In this document: positions 7,699 through 16,930 of the stretch, piece after piece
How positions within the stretch are numbered: the first letter of the stretch is position 1
Layout of the letters: every line of letters starts with the position of its first letter
Assembly (NCBI GenBank): GCA_015478895.1
Contig: JADMKK010000041.1
Span: forward strand, 237,884-301,883
DNA: 64,000 bases
From: Comamonas sp.
Lineage (GTDB): Bacteria; Pseudomonadota; Gammaproteobacteria; Burkholderiales; Burkholderiaceae_C
Direction of reading: 5' to 3'
Made by a program: the position numbers and the translations under genes
The notes under the pieces: model-generated
What the model saw: only the letters and a program-made list of their open reading frames with translations
Databases searched by the model: none
Told to the model about the DNA's origin: nothing

Positions 7699-10458
7699 AT
7701 GACTGCTGCCGTTGCCCCCCATTCGATTCCTCCCATGCGCCTGTCCGGCCTGGAGCCCGTCTTCATTGGCGAAGACACGCTGTTCGTCAACGTGGGCGAG
7801 CGCACCAACGTCACCGGGTCCAAAGCCTTCGCCCGTCTGATCTTGAACGAGCAGTACGAAGAAGCGCTGGCCGTGGCCCGCCAGCAAGTCGAAAACGGCG
7901 CGCAGATCATTGACGTGAACATGGATGAGGCCATGCTGGACAGCAAGGCGGCCATGGTGAAGTTTTTGAACCTCATGGCGTCCGAGCCCGACATTGCCCG
8001 GGTGCCGGTGATGGTGGACAGCTCCAAGTGGGAGGTGATTGAAGCCGGTCTGCGCTGCCTGCAGGGCAAGGGCATCGTCAATTCCATCTCCATGAAGGAG
8101 GGCGTCGACGAGTTCAAAAAACACGCCAAGCTGGTCAAGCGCTACGGCGCCGCCGCCGTGGTCATGGCTTTTGACGAAAAAGGCCAGGCCGACACCTTTG
8201 CCCGCAAGACTGAAATTTGCGAACGTGCCTACCGCATCCTCGTGGACGAAGTCGGCTTTGCACCCGAAGACATCATCTTCGACCCCAACATCTTCGCCGT
8301 GGCCACCGGCATTGAAGAGCACAACAACTACGGCGTCGATTTCATCGAAGCCGTGCGCTGGATCAAACAGCACCTGCCCGGCGCCAAGGTGAGCGGCGGT
8401 GTGTCCAATGTGTCGTTCTCCTTCCGCGGCAATGACCCCGTGCGCGAGGCGATTCACACCGTGTTCCTCTACCACGCCATCAAGGCGGGCATGGACATGG
8501 GCATCGTCAACGCCGGCATGGTCGGTGTGTATGACGATCTGGAACCCACGCTGCGCGAGCGCGTTGAAGACGTGGTGCTGAACCGCCGCCCCGACGCGGC
8601 CGAGCGCCTGCTGGAGATTGCCGACCAAGCCAAGGGCAATGCCAAGGACGACAGCAAAAAACTGGAATGGCGTGGCACACCCGAAGCGCCCAAGCCCTTT
8701 GGCGAGCGCCTTTCGCACGCACTGGTGCACGGCATTACCGACTTCATCACCGAAGACACGGAAGAGGCCTACCAGGCCATCGTGGTGCAGGGAGGCGGCC
8801 GCCCGCTGCATGTGATCGAAGGCCCGCTGATGGACGGCATGAACGTGGTCGGCGACCTGTTTGGCGCAGGCAAGATGTTCTTGCCCCAGGTGGTCAAGTC
8901 CGCGCGTGTGATGAAGCAGGCCGTGGCGCATCTGATTCCCTATATCGAAGAGGAAAAGCGCCAGCAGGAAGCAGCCGGTCTGGACGTGACCAGCAAGGGC
9001 AAGATTGTCATCGCCACCGTCAAGGGCGATGTGCACGACATTGGCAAGAACATTGTCACCGTGGTCTTGCAGTGCAACAACTTTGAAGTCATCAACATGG
9101 GCGTGATGGTGCCCTGCCACGAAATTTTGGCGCGTGCCAAGGCCGAGGGTGCGGACATCATCGGCCTGTCGGGCCTGATTACGCCCAGCCTGGAAGAGAT
9201 GCAGTATGTGGCGGGCGAAATGCACAAGGACGACTACTTCCGCATCAAGAAGATTCCGCTCTTGATCGGTGGCGCGACCTGCTCGCGCGTGCACACCGCC
9301 GTGAAGATTGCGCCAAACTACGAAGGCCCCGTGGTCTATGTGCCCGATGCTTCGCGCTCGGTCAGCGTGGCGCAGAGCCTGTTGGGTGAAGGCAAAGACA
9401 ATTACTTGAACGAGCTTCAGGTGGACTACGACAAGGTACGCACCCAGCACGCCAACAAAAAGAAAACACCGCTGTGGTCGCTGGGCAAAGCACGTGATAA
9501 CGCCGCCGTGGTCAGCCATGCGCCCGTCGTGCCCCGCAGCCTGGGCCGCCGTGTGTTCAAGAACTTTGATCTGGCCGAGATTGCCGAATACATCGACTGG
9601 GGCCCGTTCTTCCAGACCTGGGATTTGGCCGGCCCGTACCCCGCCATCCTCAACGACGAAATCGTTGGTGAGCAAGCTCGCAGCGTGCAGGCCGATGCCA
9701 AGGCCATGCTCAAGAAAATCATCGAAGGCCGCTGGCTGCAAGCCAACGGCGTGATGGGCCTGTTCCCCGCCAACCGCGTGGGCGACGACATCGAGTTCTA
9801 CACCGATGAATCGCGCACCGAAGTGCTGACCACGTGGTACGGCATGCGCCAGCAAACCGAAAAGCAAGCGGTCGACGGCCCGGATGGTCAGCCCGTGATG
9901 CGCCCCAGCCGTTGCCTGAGCGACTTTGTTGCCAGCAAGGACTCGGGCATTCAAGACTACGCCGGTCTGTTCGCCGTGACCGCTGGCATTGGCGCCGAAA
10001 AGAAAGACAAGGAATTTGAAGCCGCGCTGGACGACTACAGCGGCATCATGTTCAAGGCCCTGGCCGACCGCCTGGCCGAAGCCTTTGCCGAATGCCTGCA
10101 CGCCCGCGTGCGCAAAGACCTGTGGGGCTACGCCGCCGATGAAAACCTCAGCAACGAGGAACTAATCAAGGAAAAGTACCAGGGCATTCGTCCTGCGCCC
10201 GGCTACCCCGCCTGCCCGGACCATACGGCCAAGATTGACCTGTTCAAGGTGCTGCAAACCGAGGAAATTGGCATGACGCTGACCGAGAGCTTGGCCATGA
10301 ACCCCGCCTCCAGCGTGAGCGGTTTCTACATTGGCAACCCCAATGCGACTTACTTCAACGTGGGCCAGATTGGTGAAGACCAACTGGCCGATATGGCAGC
10401 GCGCCGTGGCATGAAGGTTGAGGAACTGCGTCGCTTCTTGGCGCCGAATTTGGGTTGA
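7699..10458 (+). CDS. metH: Cobalamin-dependent methionine synthase, C-terminal three domains
   Basis: The protein has 919 residues against about 1,230 for single-chain MetH. It starts at the methyltetrahydrofolate (pterin) domain ([14 protein letters not shown]) and continues with the B12 cap and the B12-binding domain, where [11 protein letters not shown] carries the cobalt-ligand His (about residue 446). The SAM-binding reactivation domain closes the protein ([35 protein letters not shown]). The N-terminal zinc/homocysteine methyltransferase module is absent, and no ORF for it lies just upstream. The enzyme must therefore work with a homocysteine module encoded elsewhere, as in the split MetH of other Burkholderiales. 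It makes methionine from homocysteine and 5-methyl-THF, and a putative SAH riboswitch precedes it. Confidence 0.95.
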   Translation: MTAAVAPHSIPPMRLSGLEPVFIGEDTLFVNVGERTNVTGSKAFARLILNEQYEEALAVARQQVENGAQIIDVNMDEAMLDSKAAMVKFLNLMASEPDIARVPVMVDSSKWEVIEAGLRCLQGKGIVNSISMKEGVDEFKKHAKLVKRYGAAAVVMAFDEKGQADTFARKTEICERAYRILVDEVGFAPEDIIFDPNIFAVATGIEEHNNYGVDFIEAVRWIKQHLPGAKVSGGVSNVSFSFRGNDPVREAIHTVFLYHAIKAGMDMGIVNAGMVGVYDDLEPTLRERVEDVVLNRRPDAAERLLEIADQAKGNAKDDSKKLEWRGTPEAPKPFGERLSHALVHGITDFITEDTEEAYQAIVVQGGGRPLHVIEGPLMDGMNVVGDLFGAGKMFLPQVVKSARVMKQAVAHLIPYIEEEKRQQEAAGLDVTSKGKIVIATVKGDVHDIGKNIVTVVLQCNNFEVINMGVMVPCHEILARAKAEGADIIGLSGLITPSLEEMQYVAGEMHKDDYFRIKKIPLLIGGATCSRVHTAVKIAPNYEGPVVYVPDASRSVSVAQSLLGEGKDNYLNELQVDYDKVRTQHANKKKTPLWSLGKARDNAAVVSHAPVVPRSLGRRVFKNFDLAEIAEYIDWGPFFQTWDLAGPYPAILNDEIVGEQARSVQADAKAMLKKIIEGRWLQANGVMGLFPANRVGDDIEFYTDESRTEVLTTWYGMRQQTEKQAVDGPDGQPVMRPSRCLSDFVASKDSGIQDYAGLFAVTAGIGAEKKDKEFEAALDDYSGIMFKALADRLAEAFAECLHARVRKDLWGYAADENLSNEELIKEKYQGIRPAPGYPACPDHTAKIDLFKVLQTEEIGMTLTESLAMNPASSVSGFYIGNPNATYFNVGQIGEDQLADMAARRGMKVEELRRFLAPNLG

Positions 10459-10482
10459 TGGAACGCTGAATTTCGATCGTTC

Positions 10483-10508
10483 AAGGCCACGCAATGCGTG
10501 GCCTTTTT
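10483..10508 (+). terminator. Rho-independent terminator of metH
   Basis: AAGGCCACGC-aat-GCGTGGCCTTTTT is a perfect GC stem with a T-tract, 25 nt after the metH stop. Confidence 0.92.
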
Positions 10509-10519
10509 CTATTTATGAC

Positions 10520-10675
10520 ATGCTGCCCATGCGTTTTATGCCGGTGCAAGGCGAGGTGCCTGCCTGGGAATGGGATATGAAGACGATGCAGCCTTCAGTG
10601 GCGGTGCTGCCGGTGTGGGAAGAGGCCAAGGTATTGGCCCAGGTGTTCTGGAAGTGTGTGCAAGCGATGGCTTAG
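10520..10675 (+). CDS. Short ORF of unknown function, possibly a gene remnant
   Basis: Up to 51 residues beginning at one of several Met codons (10520, 10529 or 10538), just past the metH terminator. The peptide has a plausible mixed composition (MPVQGEVPAWEWDMK, PVWEEAKVLAQVFWK) with Trp and acidic residues, but no motif I recognise and no good ribosome binding site. It could be a small real gene or the residue of a decayed one. The rest of the 10459-10790 gap holds only the metH terminator, a 28-bp palindrome and a dispersed repeat. Confidence 0.25.
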   Translation: MLPMRFMPVQGEVPAWEWDMKTMQPSVAVLPVWEEAKVLAQVFWKCVQAMA

Positions 10676-10692
10676 TGCTGGGCGGTATGTCG

Positions 10693-10720
10693 GGTCGTTG
10701 AAAAGCGCTTTTCAACGACC
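10693..10720. repeat. Perfect 28-bp palindrome
   Basis: GGTCGTTGAAAAGC joined to its exact reverse complement. It lies just upstream of dispersed repeat copy 3 between two convergent genes and may be a transcript-end hairpin, although no T-tract follows. Confidence 0.6.
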
Positions 10721-10731
10721 TGAAAAATTTG

Positions 10732-10774
10732 TTTTGATAGCTACTTGCCCTTATGTATAAAAGGCTAGAGGGCT
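10732..10774. repeat. Dispersed palindromic repeat, copy 3
   Basis: TTTTGATAGCTACTTGCCCTT...AAAGGCTAGAGGGC, a short-form member lying just beyond the 3' end of the lipoprotein gene at 10791. Confidence 0.65.
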
Positions 10775-10790
10775 AAAACACTGAAAAAAT

Positions 10791-11180
10791 TCATTCCACC
10801 ATCAGCGGTGCGATTTCTATGTTGCCGTATTCATCATGGCGGCCATTGGTGCTCAAAATACGGCGGTCTTTGGCATCCACCACCACGTATTGCGCGGGGT
10901 TCTGGGGGTCACGTTTGGCGAAGAGTTGCAGCTCAAAGATTTGTGGGCCACTGATGATGACGGCATTGGACTGCGGGTTTTCCGGCGGAAAAATCAGGCA
11001 GGTATGCCCCGTCAGCTGCCCCTGGGCGCATTGCGAAGTGCCATACAGTTTGGCGGGCTTGCCTTGATAGTGGATGCTCAACCCAGGCGGAAACATCAGG
11101 GTGTCAGGCAGGGGAGCAATATCAGAGCAGGCCGTAATGACCAGTGCGGCGGCAATGGAGGCCACTTTCAAAAATCGCAT
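10791..11180 (-). CDS. Small lipoprotein of unknown function
   Basis: The protein has 129 residues. The N terminus MRFLKVASIAAALVITACSD is a lipoprotein signal peptide with lipobox ITAC, so the mature protein should be anchored through Cys18 or so, in the outer or inner membrane facing the periplasm. The mature part has two Cys (SQCAQG, HTCLIF) that may form a disulfide. A beta-rich segment FELQLFAKRDPQNPAQYVVVDAKDRRIL follows. No family is recognised. It is transcribed in the same direction as the NlpE-like gene upstream, separated by 165 bp containing a GCTGAAAA/TTTTCAGC hairpin. Confidence 0.75.
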   Translation of the reverse strand: MRFLKVASIAAALVITACSDIAPLPDTLMFPPGLSIHYQGKPAKLYGTSQCAQGQLTGHTCLIFPPENPQSNAVIISGPQIFELQLFAKRDPQNPAQYVVVDAKDRRILSTNGRHDEYGNIEIAPLMVE

Positions 11181-11345
11181 GAACTTTCTCTCTTGACAAT
11201 GGGCGCTGAAAAAATGTTTTCAGCCTCGCTGCAAGCGCTTGCGGGTGTAAGCGTTCGGAGAGAAAAGTTTAACAAGTGTTACTAATTGAAAACCAAAGCG
11301 CGCGAATTTTTTCGCGGGCCTGTTGCGTCTTCACGTCTCACGCGG

Positions 11346-11852
11346 TTATTGGAGGTTGATCTGGCGCAGGCGGTACAGGGAGTTTTGGATCAGCGGCGCT
11401 CCCGTGGCGCGCTCGCGCAGCTCGATCCAGCCTTCACTGACAAAAAAGCGATAGGCCGGCAATTGTTCGTTGGCCGGAGACAGGCTGATGAGGTTAGCGT
11501 TCGGTGCCTCGCCAAAAGTAAACGGGCCTTGGTAGGTTTGCGGTGATCCTTGATCCGCAGGCGTGCCTAAACGGCGCTCCCGCACGGTGGCGGTCATGTC
11601 GGGGCGCAGTTGCACGCTGATCGCCGTGGCGGGGCAGTCTTGGCAGGGCAAAACGGCTTGGTATGTGCCTGCCCAGTCCAGTGCGTTTTGCGCATGGTGC
11701 ATATCAAGAGGCACCACCGCGCCTTGGTCAAAGATGGGCGGCGGCACATTCTCGGTAACGGGCTTTTGGGCACAACCCATTAGCCCCAGTGCAATACTGC
11801 AGACCGTCATGGCAAAAACAAGGGGGCGGCTAGAGCGGGAAGAAGTCGGCAT
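11346..11852 (-). CDS. nlpE: NlpE-like lipoprotein (copper/envelope stress)
   Basis: The protein has 168 residues with a signal peptide and lipobox LMGCAQ. The mature part has the hallmark of the NlpE N-terminal domain: WAGTYQAVLPCQDCPATAISVQL, with a CxxC pair after a WxGxY motif, then a beta-barrel-like repeat. Escherichia coli NlpE signals envelope defects and surface contact to the Cpx system and is linked to copper tolerance. This copy is shorter, with only the N-terminal domain, as is common outside enterobacteria. The OmpR-type two-component system at 46.9-49 kb is a possible but unproven partner. Confidence 0.8.
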   Translation of the reverse strand: MPTSSRSSRPLVFAMTVCSIALGLMGCAQKPVTENVPPPIFDQGAVVPLDMHHAQNALDWAGTYQAVLPCQDCPATAISVQLRPDMTATVRERRLGTPADQGSPQTYQGPFTFGEAPNANLISLSPANEQLPAYRFFVSEGWIELRERATGAPLIQNSLYRLRQINLQ

Positions 11853-11972
11853 GGCTGCAGTTTCAATCGGTAGAACTTAGATGCTAGTAAGGCTATGTAA
11901 AGTGGCTAGGGCCGAACACAGCCAATTCATGTGAGCCTTGACTGACACATTACCTTTTTTGAAAGACTTGCT

Positions 11973-13034
11973 ATGCCCCAGCCTACGCGTGGTTTCTCTG
12001 CTTCATCTCCCACCAGTCCTCTGGGCTTGTTCCACTTTGTTCGCCGCGACCCGCGCGAGGACGATGTGGTGATCGACATTCTCTACAGCGGTGTCTGCCA
12101 CTCCGATTTGCACACTGCGCGCAATGACTGGGGCGGCACGGTGTACCCCACGGTGCCTGGCCACGAAATTGTTGGCCGTGTGGTGGCGGTGGGTACGGGC
12201 GTGACCCAATTCAAGGTGGGCGATGCTGTGGGCGTGGGCTGCATGGTGGACAGCTGCCAGAGCTGCGGCGCCTGTGCCAGGGGCTGGGAGCAGTACTGCG
12301 AACGCGGTATGACGGGCACCTACAACAGCAGCGACCGCGTAGATGGCTCGCCCACACAAGGCGGCTATGCCGAGCACATTGTGGTGCGCCAGGAATTTGT
12401 GCTGAAGATGCCTGAGGGGCTGGATTTGAAGGGCGCGGCACCCCTGCTGTGCGCAGGCATCACCACCTGGTCGCCGCTGCGCCACTGGAAGGTGGGCCCG
12501 GGCAGCAAGGTGGCCGTGGTGGGCTTGGGTGGACTGGGCCACATGGCCTTGAAGCTGGCCAAAGCGCTGGGCGCGGAAGTGACATTGTTCAGCCGCTCAG
12601 CAGGCAAGGAAGACGACGCCAAGCGCCTGGGCGCTGACCGTGTCGTCATCAGTACCGAGAAAGACCAGATGAAAGCCGTACGTGGGCAGTTTGATCTGAT
12701 CCTCGACACCGTGCCTTACGCCCACGACCTGAATCCCTACACCGCCACACTGGCCACTAATGGCACGCTGGTGCTGGTGGGCTTCCTGGGCCTGCAAGAG
12801 CCTGCCGTGAATACCGTGCCACTGATTCTTGGCCGCAAGTCGGTGGCCGGTTCCGTGATTGGCGGCATTGCTGAGACACAGGAGATGCTGGACTTCTGCG
12901 GCCAGCACGGCATTACTTCCGATGTCGAGATGATTGCCATGCAAGACATCAACGAGGCTTATGAGCGCATGCTGAAAAGCGATGTGAAATACCGTTTTGT
13001 GATCGACATGGCTTCGCTCAAGCAAAGCGCATGA
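11973..13034 (+). CDS. Zinc-dependent NAD(P) alcohol dehydrogenase (YahK/cinnamyl-type)
   Basis: A 353-residue medium-chain dehydrogenase. Catalytic zinc ligands are seen in SGVCHSDLH and in PGHEIVGRV. The structural zinc loop is DSCQSCGACARGWEQYC. The nucleotide fold shows GLGGLGHMALKLAKALGAEV, followed by FSRSAGKEDDAKRLGAD; the Ser-Arg-Ser after the second strand favours NADPH. The order and motifs match the YahK/cinnamyl-alcohol family, which reduces a wide range of aldehydes. It stands alone, and the repeat at 13086 forms its terminator. Confidence 0.92.
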   Translation: MPQPTRGFSASSPTSPLGLFHFVRRDPREDDVVIDILYSGVCHSDLHTARNDWGGTVYPTVPGHEIVGRVVAVGTGVTQFKVGDAVGVGCMVDSCQSCGACARGWEQYCERGMTGTYNSSDRVDGSPTQGGYAEHIVVRQEFVLKMPEGLDLKGAAPLLCAGITTWSPLRHWKVGPGSKVAVVGLGGLGHMALKLAKALGAEVTLFSRSAGKEDDAKRLGADRVVISTEKDQMKAVRGQFDLILDTVPYAHDLNPYTATLATNGTLVLVGFLGLQEPAVNTVPLILGRKSVAGSVIGGIAETQEMLDFCGQHGITSDVEMIAMQDINEAYERMLKSDVKYRFVIDMASLKQSA

Positions 13035-13085
13035 AAGGCCGTTGCCAGCGCAGCTAGCGCCGGATAGTTTTTAAAGCAAAAAAGG

Positions 13086-13127
13086 CTGCCAGCCCTTGTC
13101 AATAAAGGGCTGGCAGCTATTTTTTTG
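13086..13127 (+). terminator. Terminator-like hairpin, repeat-derived (copy 4)
   Basis: CTGCCAGCCCTT-gtcaata-AAGGGCTGGCAG is followed by TATTTTTTTG. The core AGCCCTT...AAGGGCT is that of the dispersed repeat family, here extended into a strong terminator between two convergent genes. Confidence 0.8.
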
Positions 13128-13154
13128 TTATGAGTCGATAACGCAATTGCGTAT

Positions 13155-15194
13155 TTACGCATCCAGCGCATGGTTGCGCGGTTGCACGTGGGACAGCGCT
13201 TCCCACGGCAATTCCAAGGCCCAGCCTGCTGCCACCACGCACAGCCACTCATGCAGTGCCCAGCCCTGCAAAGCCGCTGGCAGAGGCAGGTGGTATTGCT
13301 GTTCCTCCCGCTGGCAGATGACTTGGCCTTGCCGCACAAACACGGTACCGCCTTGTACGCGCTGGTGGGATTGCAGGGCGGGGTGCGCTTCATCCGCATC
13401 CACCCAAATCACGCGGCCCAGGCAGGTCAGGGCCAAAGCTTCCAGCTGGGCAGAGCCTGCAGGCAGCACCACCGCCCCGCCAGGGCGCACGGCGCGCAGC
13501 TGCGCAGCAATGACGCGCTGCTGCACAGAAAGGTCCATCGCTGGAGGCTCGGGCGTGATGATGCTGACATCACACTGCAGGTACGCCCAGCCTTGGGCGA
13601 CGGCCTCCAGACTGTTTTGGCTGATGACCGCGGCCGTGGCGCTGCGGTGCATCAGCGCACGCTGTGCGGCGGGCGCCATGCCGGCGGCAGCCGGGGTATG
13701 CGGCTGGTGCGGCAGATAGAGGGCATCGCCAATCGCCACAGGGGTCTCGTAGCCGCTGGCGCTCATCCAGGCTCCCAAAGCATGGGCCATGCGGGCCCCG
13801 CTTTCCGTTGGTGCCAGCAAACCTGCGAGGGGAATGCGGCCCGCCAGCTCCGACGGAAACAAGTGCCGACCAATAGCCTCGCCCACCGCGCGTGGCTGGC
13901 CGTGTACTGGCCGCAGATGCATCAGCAAACTGGGGCCTGCGTTGACCTCGATCATCGCGCCGCCTTGCGCTGCCAGGGGCTGGCGAATGTCTTGCACCAC
14001 CAGGTCGATGCCGGCAATGTCCAGCCCAATCGTGCGCGCTGCCAAGATGACGCAGCGGGCGATGTCAGGGTGGACATCGTCTGTGCAATCGACCGTCAGA
14101 TTGCCGGTGCGCAGCAGCACCACGCACTGGCCTGCGGCAGGGATGGACTGGGCCGTCAATTGCTGGCGCTGCAGCTCCATGTGCACCTTGGTATTGCGCA
14201 CCATGTCGATACGCTCGACCGTCATGTCAATCAGGCAGCGCGGGTGGTTGTTGATCTGCGTTTGCACCAGGTCATGCACGGAGTGGCAGCCGTCGCCCGT
14301 CACGCTCAATTGCTCACCGCGCGTGGCGGCAACCACGGCGCCGCCCACCACCAGCACCCGGTGCTCATAACCACGGATATAGCGCTCCACCATCACCTGC
14401 GTGCCTTCGGATTTGGCGAGGTGCCATGCGGCTTCCATGCTGTCCTGGTCGTGCAGATTGAGCGTCACGCCCCGGGCGCGATTGCCGTCCAGCGGCTTGA
14501 CGACGACGGGCAGGCCAATGCGCTGGGCAATCATCCACGCCTGTGCGGGGGAGCTGGCAATTTCACCGTTGGGCGTCGGCAGGCCTGCATTGCTGAGCAG
14601 GCGCTTGGTGAGTGCTTTGTCGGCGGCAATGTCTTGGCCAATGGCACCTGTCAGATCACTTTCCGCGGTCCAGATGCGCTGCTGCGCGGCCCCCATGCCC
14701 AGTTGCACCAGATTGCCTTTGGGAAAGAGGCGAAAGTGCGGCAGGCCGCGCTGCGTGGCAGCCTCGACAATGCAGGCCGTGCTGGGGCCCAAACAGTCCT
14801 CATCCATCACTGCCAGGATGCGGTTGAGTGCCGGCTGCCACTGCGCGGGGCGCAGGGCTTCCGTCAGGTTGAGTAAATCCATGGCCTCATGCAGCATGCG
14901 CCGGCCCAGGCGTGGCTCTGCCGCAGGCAGCACCACCGTGCCGCGCCCGTTGGCTTGCGGCAGGCACTGGCAGTGCAGGATGGGCAGGCCCACCCCGAGC
15001 AGCAGGGCGTGCAGCAATTGCTCCAGCGCGGGCCAGGCGTTGCCGGGCATGTCCAGCAATTGCGCCTCCAGCGTGGGCGTGCTGCTCCAGAGGTTGGGGC
15101 CAGACCAGTGGTGGGTGTGCAGCACATGGGCTTGCTGGCACACATGGCCTTTGTTGTCGGCGAAAGAAGCGAGGGTGGTATTGAGGGAGCGCAC
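13155..15194 (-). CDS. Cyanophycin-synthetase-like protein with degenerate Mur-ligase domain
   Basis: About 679 residues, against about 870-900 for standard CphA. Start: GTG at 15194, seven bases after GGAGG; the track's TTG start is less likely. An N-terminal cyanophycin domain (SGPNLWSSTPTLEAQL) leads into an ATP-grasp with family motifs: NLVQLGMGAAQQRIWTAESD, DKALTKRLLSNAGLPTP, VVVKPLDGNRARGVTL and VERYIRGYEHRVLVVGG. The third domain begins like CphA (GEAIGRHLFP, GRIPL), but the Mur-type P-loop (GxNGKTT) reads LLAPTESGARM, and the domain is short. Normal CphA uses the ATP-grasp to add Asp and the Mur domain to add Arg. This protein resembles the CphA2 situation, where only the ATP-grasp half works. 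No cphB, second cphA or isoaspartyl dipeptidase is nearby. Confidence 0.85.
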   Translation of the reverse strand: MRSLNTTLASFADNKGHVCQQAHVLHTHHWSGPNLWSSTPTLEAQLLDMPGNAWPALEQLLHALLLGVGLPILHCQCLPQANGRGTVVLPAAEPRLGRRMLHEAMDLLNLTEALRPAQWQPALNRILAVMDEDCLGPSTACIVEAATQRGLPHFRLFPKGNLVQLGMGAAQQRIWTAESDLTGAIGQDIAADKALTKRLLSNAGLPTPNGEIASSPAQAWMIAQRIGLPVVVKPLDGNRARGVTLNLHDQDSMEAAWHLAKSEGTQVMVERYIRGYEHRVLVVGGAVVAATRGEQLSVTGDGCHSVHDLVQTQINNHPRCLIDMTVERIDMVRNTKVHMELQRQQLTAQSIPAAGQCVVLLRTGNLTVDCTDDVHPDIARCVILAARTIGLDIAGIDLVVQDIRQPLAAQGGAMIEVNAGPSLLMHLRPVHGQPRAVGEAIGRHLFPSELAGRIPLAGLLAPTESGARMAHALGAWMSASGYETPVAIGDALYLPHQPHTPAAAGMAPAAQRALMHRSATAAVISQNSLEAVAQGWAYLQCDVSIITPEPPAMDLSVQQRVIAAQLRAVRPGGAVVLPAGSAQLEALALTCLGRVIWVDADEAHPALQSHQRVQGGTVFVRQGQVICQREEQQYHLPLPAALQGWALHEWLCVVAAGWALELPWEALSHVQPRNHALDA

Positions 15195-15732
15195 AGGCAA
15201 ACCTCCAGACAAAAGAGGACAAACGAGAGCAAGACAGCAGCCAGCGGCGCACGCAATGATCCGCCACCGGTGGGGGTTGGCGCGGCGCGAGTCACCGCTT
15301 GCGCGGTGGGGGGGTCTACAACTGAATCAGTGGGGTGAGCGTGGTGCTAGCCAGCTGGAGCGGTCAGGCGCGCGGCATTCGCGCAGGCCCATCCACAAAG
15401 CACGGCAAGTGTTTGTATGACATGGAAGAACTTTCCAAGCAGAGCCCACGTGCGCGGACTCATTGCTTGCAGTGAATGGCCTGTAAAAAAGCGAGGGCGT
15501 TGCCGCTGTAAGTCATTCCTGCCAACGCCCGATGGGCAGGAAACAGGCGCCAGCTTAGCAGGGAGCGCAGCAAAATGGATGGCGCAAAACTGACAGTCGC
15601 TCTGGCGCTTGGTAAATTGCGGTGCTGCTGGGGGCAACACCGCCACCCGCCCTGGGGCCTGAGTGTGCGGCTTACACTCATTGCGATGGCTCCGCCAAGC
15701 CCGGTGGGGCGCTTTGTTTTGGCGCGCATTCC
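15195..15732. other. 538-bp intergenic region between divergent cphA-like gene and argE
   Basis: This is one of the longest gene-free stretches in the window. The ORFs listed here lack good start sites and coding character. I see overlapping inverted repeats at about 15495-15541 (GGGCGTTG/CAACGCCC and TTCCTGCC/GGGCAGGAA) that could be operator or RNA structures. No clear -35/-10 pair or family RNA was recognised. Confidence 0.4.
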
Positions 15733-16896
15733 ATGTCTACACCCGATACCCGCAGCTGGCTGCAAACACTGGTGGCGTTTGATACCACCAGCCGCAATTC
15801 CAACCTCCACCTGATTGAACACGTGCGCGATGCGCTGGCCGCGCAAGGCGTGCAGGTGCAGTTGTTCAAGTCGCCCGATGGGGCCAAGTCCAACCTGTTT
15901 GCCACTTTGCCTGCCAAAGATGGCAGCACGCAAGGCGGCATCGTACTGTCCGGCCACACCGATGTGGTGCCGGTCGATGGCCAGCAATGGGACACCGACC
16001 CCTTCGCGCTGACCGAGATCGACGGCAACCTGTATGGCCGCGGCACCTGCGACATGAAAGGCTTTATCGCCGCTGGGCTGGCGCTGGTGCCCGAGTTTCA
16101 GGCCATGCAACTGGCCAAACCGCTGCACTTTGCGCTGTCGTACGACGAAGAAGTCGGCTGCGTGGGCGCGCCCATCATGCTGGAGCAGCTCAAGCTGCAA
16201 GGCCAGCGTTTTGACGGCTGCATTGTGGGTGAGCCCACCAGCATGCAGCCCGTGGTGGCGCACAAAGGCATCAACGTGTGGCGCTGCACGGTGCATGGCA
16301 GGGCGGCGCACTCCTCGCTCACCCCACGCGCCAGCAACGCCATTGAATACGCGGCGCGCTTGATCTGCCGCATTCGAGATCTGGCCGATGCTTTCAAAGC
16401 CAGCGGCCCCTACGACCAGTTCTTTGACGTGCCCTACAGCACCATGACCACCAACCAGATCAGCGGTGGCATTGCGGTCAACACCATCCCCGAGCTGTGT
16501 GAATTTGCGTACGAATTCCGCAACCTGCCCGGCATTGCGCCCGATGGTATTCAGGCGCAGGTGGAAGCCTATGTGCAGCAAGAACTGCTGCCGCGCATGC
16601 GCCAGGAGTTTGCCGATGCGCGCATTGAATTCACCGCGCTGGCGGGCGCTCCGGCATTTGATTCGGCCGAGACTGAAGCCATCACCCAGCTGGCCCAGGC
16701 GCTGACGGGCGACCGCGAAAAGCGCAAAGTGGCCTACGCCACCGAGGCCGGCTTGTTCCAGCAAGCGGGCGTGCCCACTGTGGTCTGCGGCCCCGGCGCG
16801 ATTGCGCAGGCGCACAAGGCCAATGAGTTTGTGCCGATTGAGCAATTGCAGTCTTGCGAAAACTTCCTGCGCAAGCTGGGCGAATCGCTGCGCTAA
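15733..16896 (+). CDS. argE: Acetylornithine deacetylase (M20 peptidase family)
   Basis: A protein of about 387 residues starting at MSTPDTRSWLQTLVAFDTTS; the upstream extension in the ORF track is non-coding in style. Metal-binding motifs of the M20/ArgE family are SGHTDVVPVDGQ (His, Asp), YGRGTCDMKGF (Asp ligand) and the catalytic SYDEEVGCVGAP (Glu-Glu). The dimerisation domain has HGRAAHSS. It hydrolyses N-acetylornithine to ornithine and acetate in arginine synthesis. Many Burkholderiales use ArgJ instead, so this may be a catabolic or salvage member of the family. The divergent cyanophycin-synthetase-like gene is a curious neighbour, since arginine is a cyanophycin building block. Confidence 0.9.
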   Translation: MSTPDTRSWLQTLVAFDTTSRNSNLHLIEHVRDALAAQGVQVQLFKSPDGAKSNLFATLPAKDGSTQGGIVLSGHTDVVPVDGQQWDTDPFALTEIDGNLYGRGTCDMKGFIAAGLALVPEFQAMQLAKPLHFALSYDEEVGCVGAPIMLEQLKLQGQRFDGCIVGEPTSMQPVVAHKGINVWRCTVHGRAAHSSLTPRASNAIEYAARLICRIRDLADAFKASGPYDQFFDVPYSTMTTNQISGGIAVNTIPELCEFAYEFRNLPGIAPDGIQAQVEAYVQQELLPRMRQEFADARIEFTALAGAPAFDSAETEAITQLAQALTGDREKRKVAYATEAGLFQQAGVPTVVCGPGAIAQAHKANEFVPIEQLQSCENFLRKLGESLR

Positions 16897-16930
16897 ACCG
16901 CAAGCCCGCTCGCAGCATGTGCTGCATAAA

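Noticed and set aside
7519-10101. 860-aa minus-strand ORF opposite metH
   Set aside because: It is antisense to a clear metH coding frame, rich in His/Gly/Val as expected for the complement of GC-biased codons, with no motif or ribosome binding site.
13170-14876. 568-aa plus-strand ORF opposite the cyanophycin-synthetase-like gene
   Set aside because: The minus strand shows recognisable ATP-grasp motifs; the plus ORF has none.
15460-16845. 461-aa minus-strand ORF opposite argE
   Set aside because: ArgE motifs on the plus strand are unambiguous; the minus ORF is a shadow.
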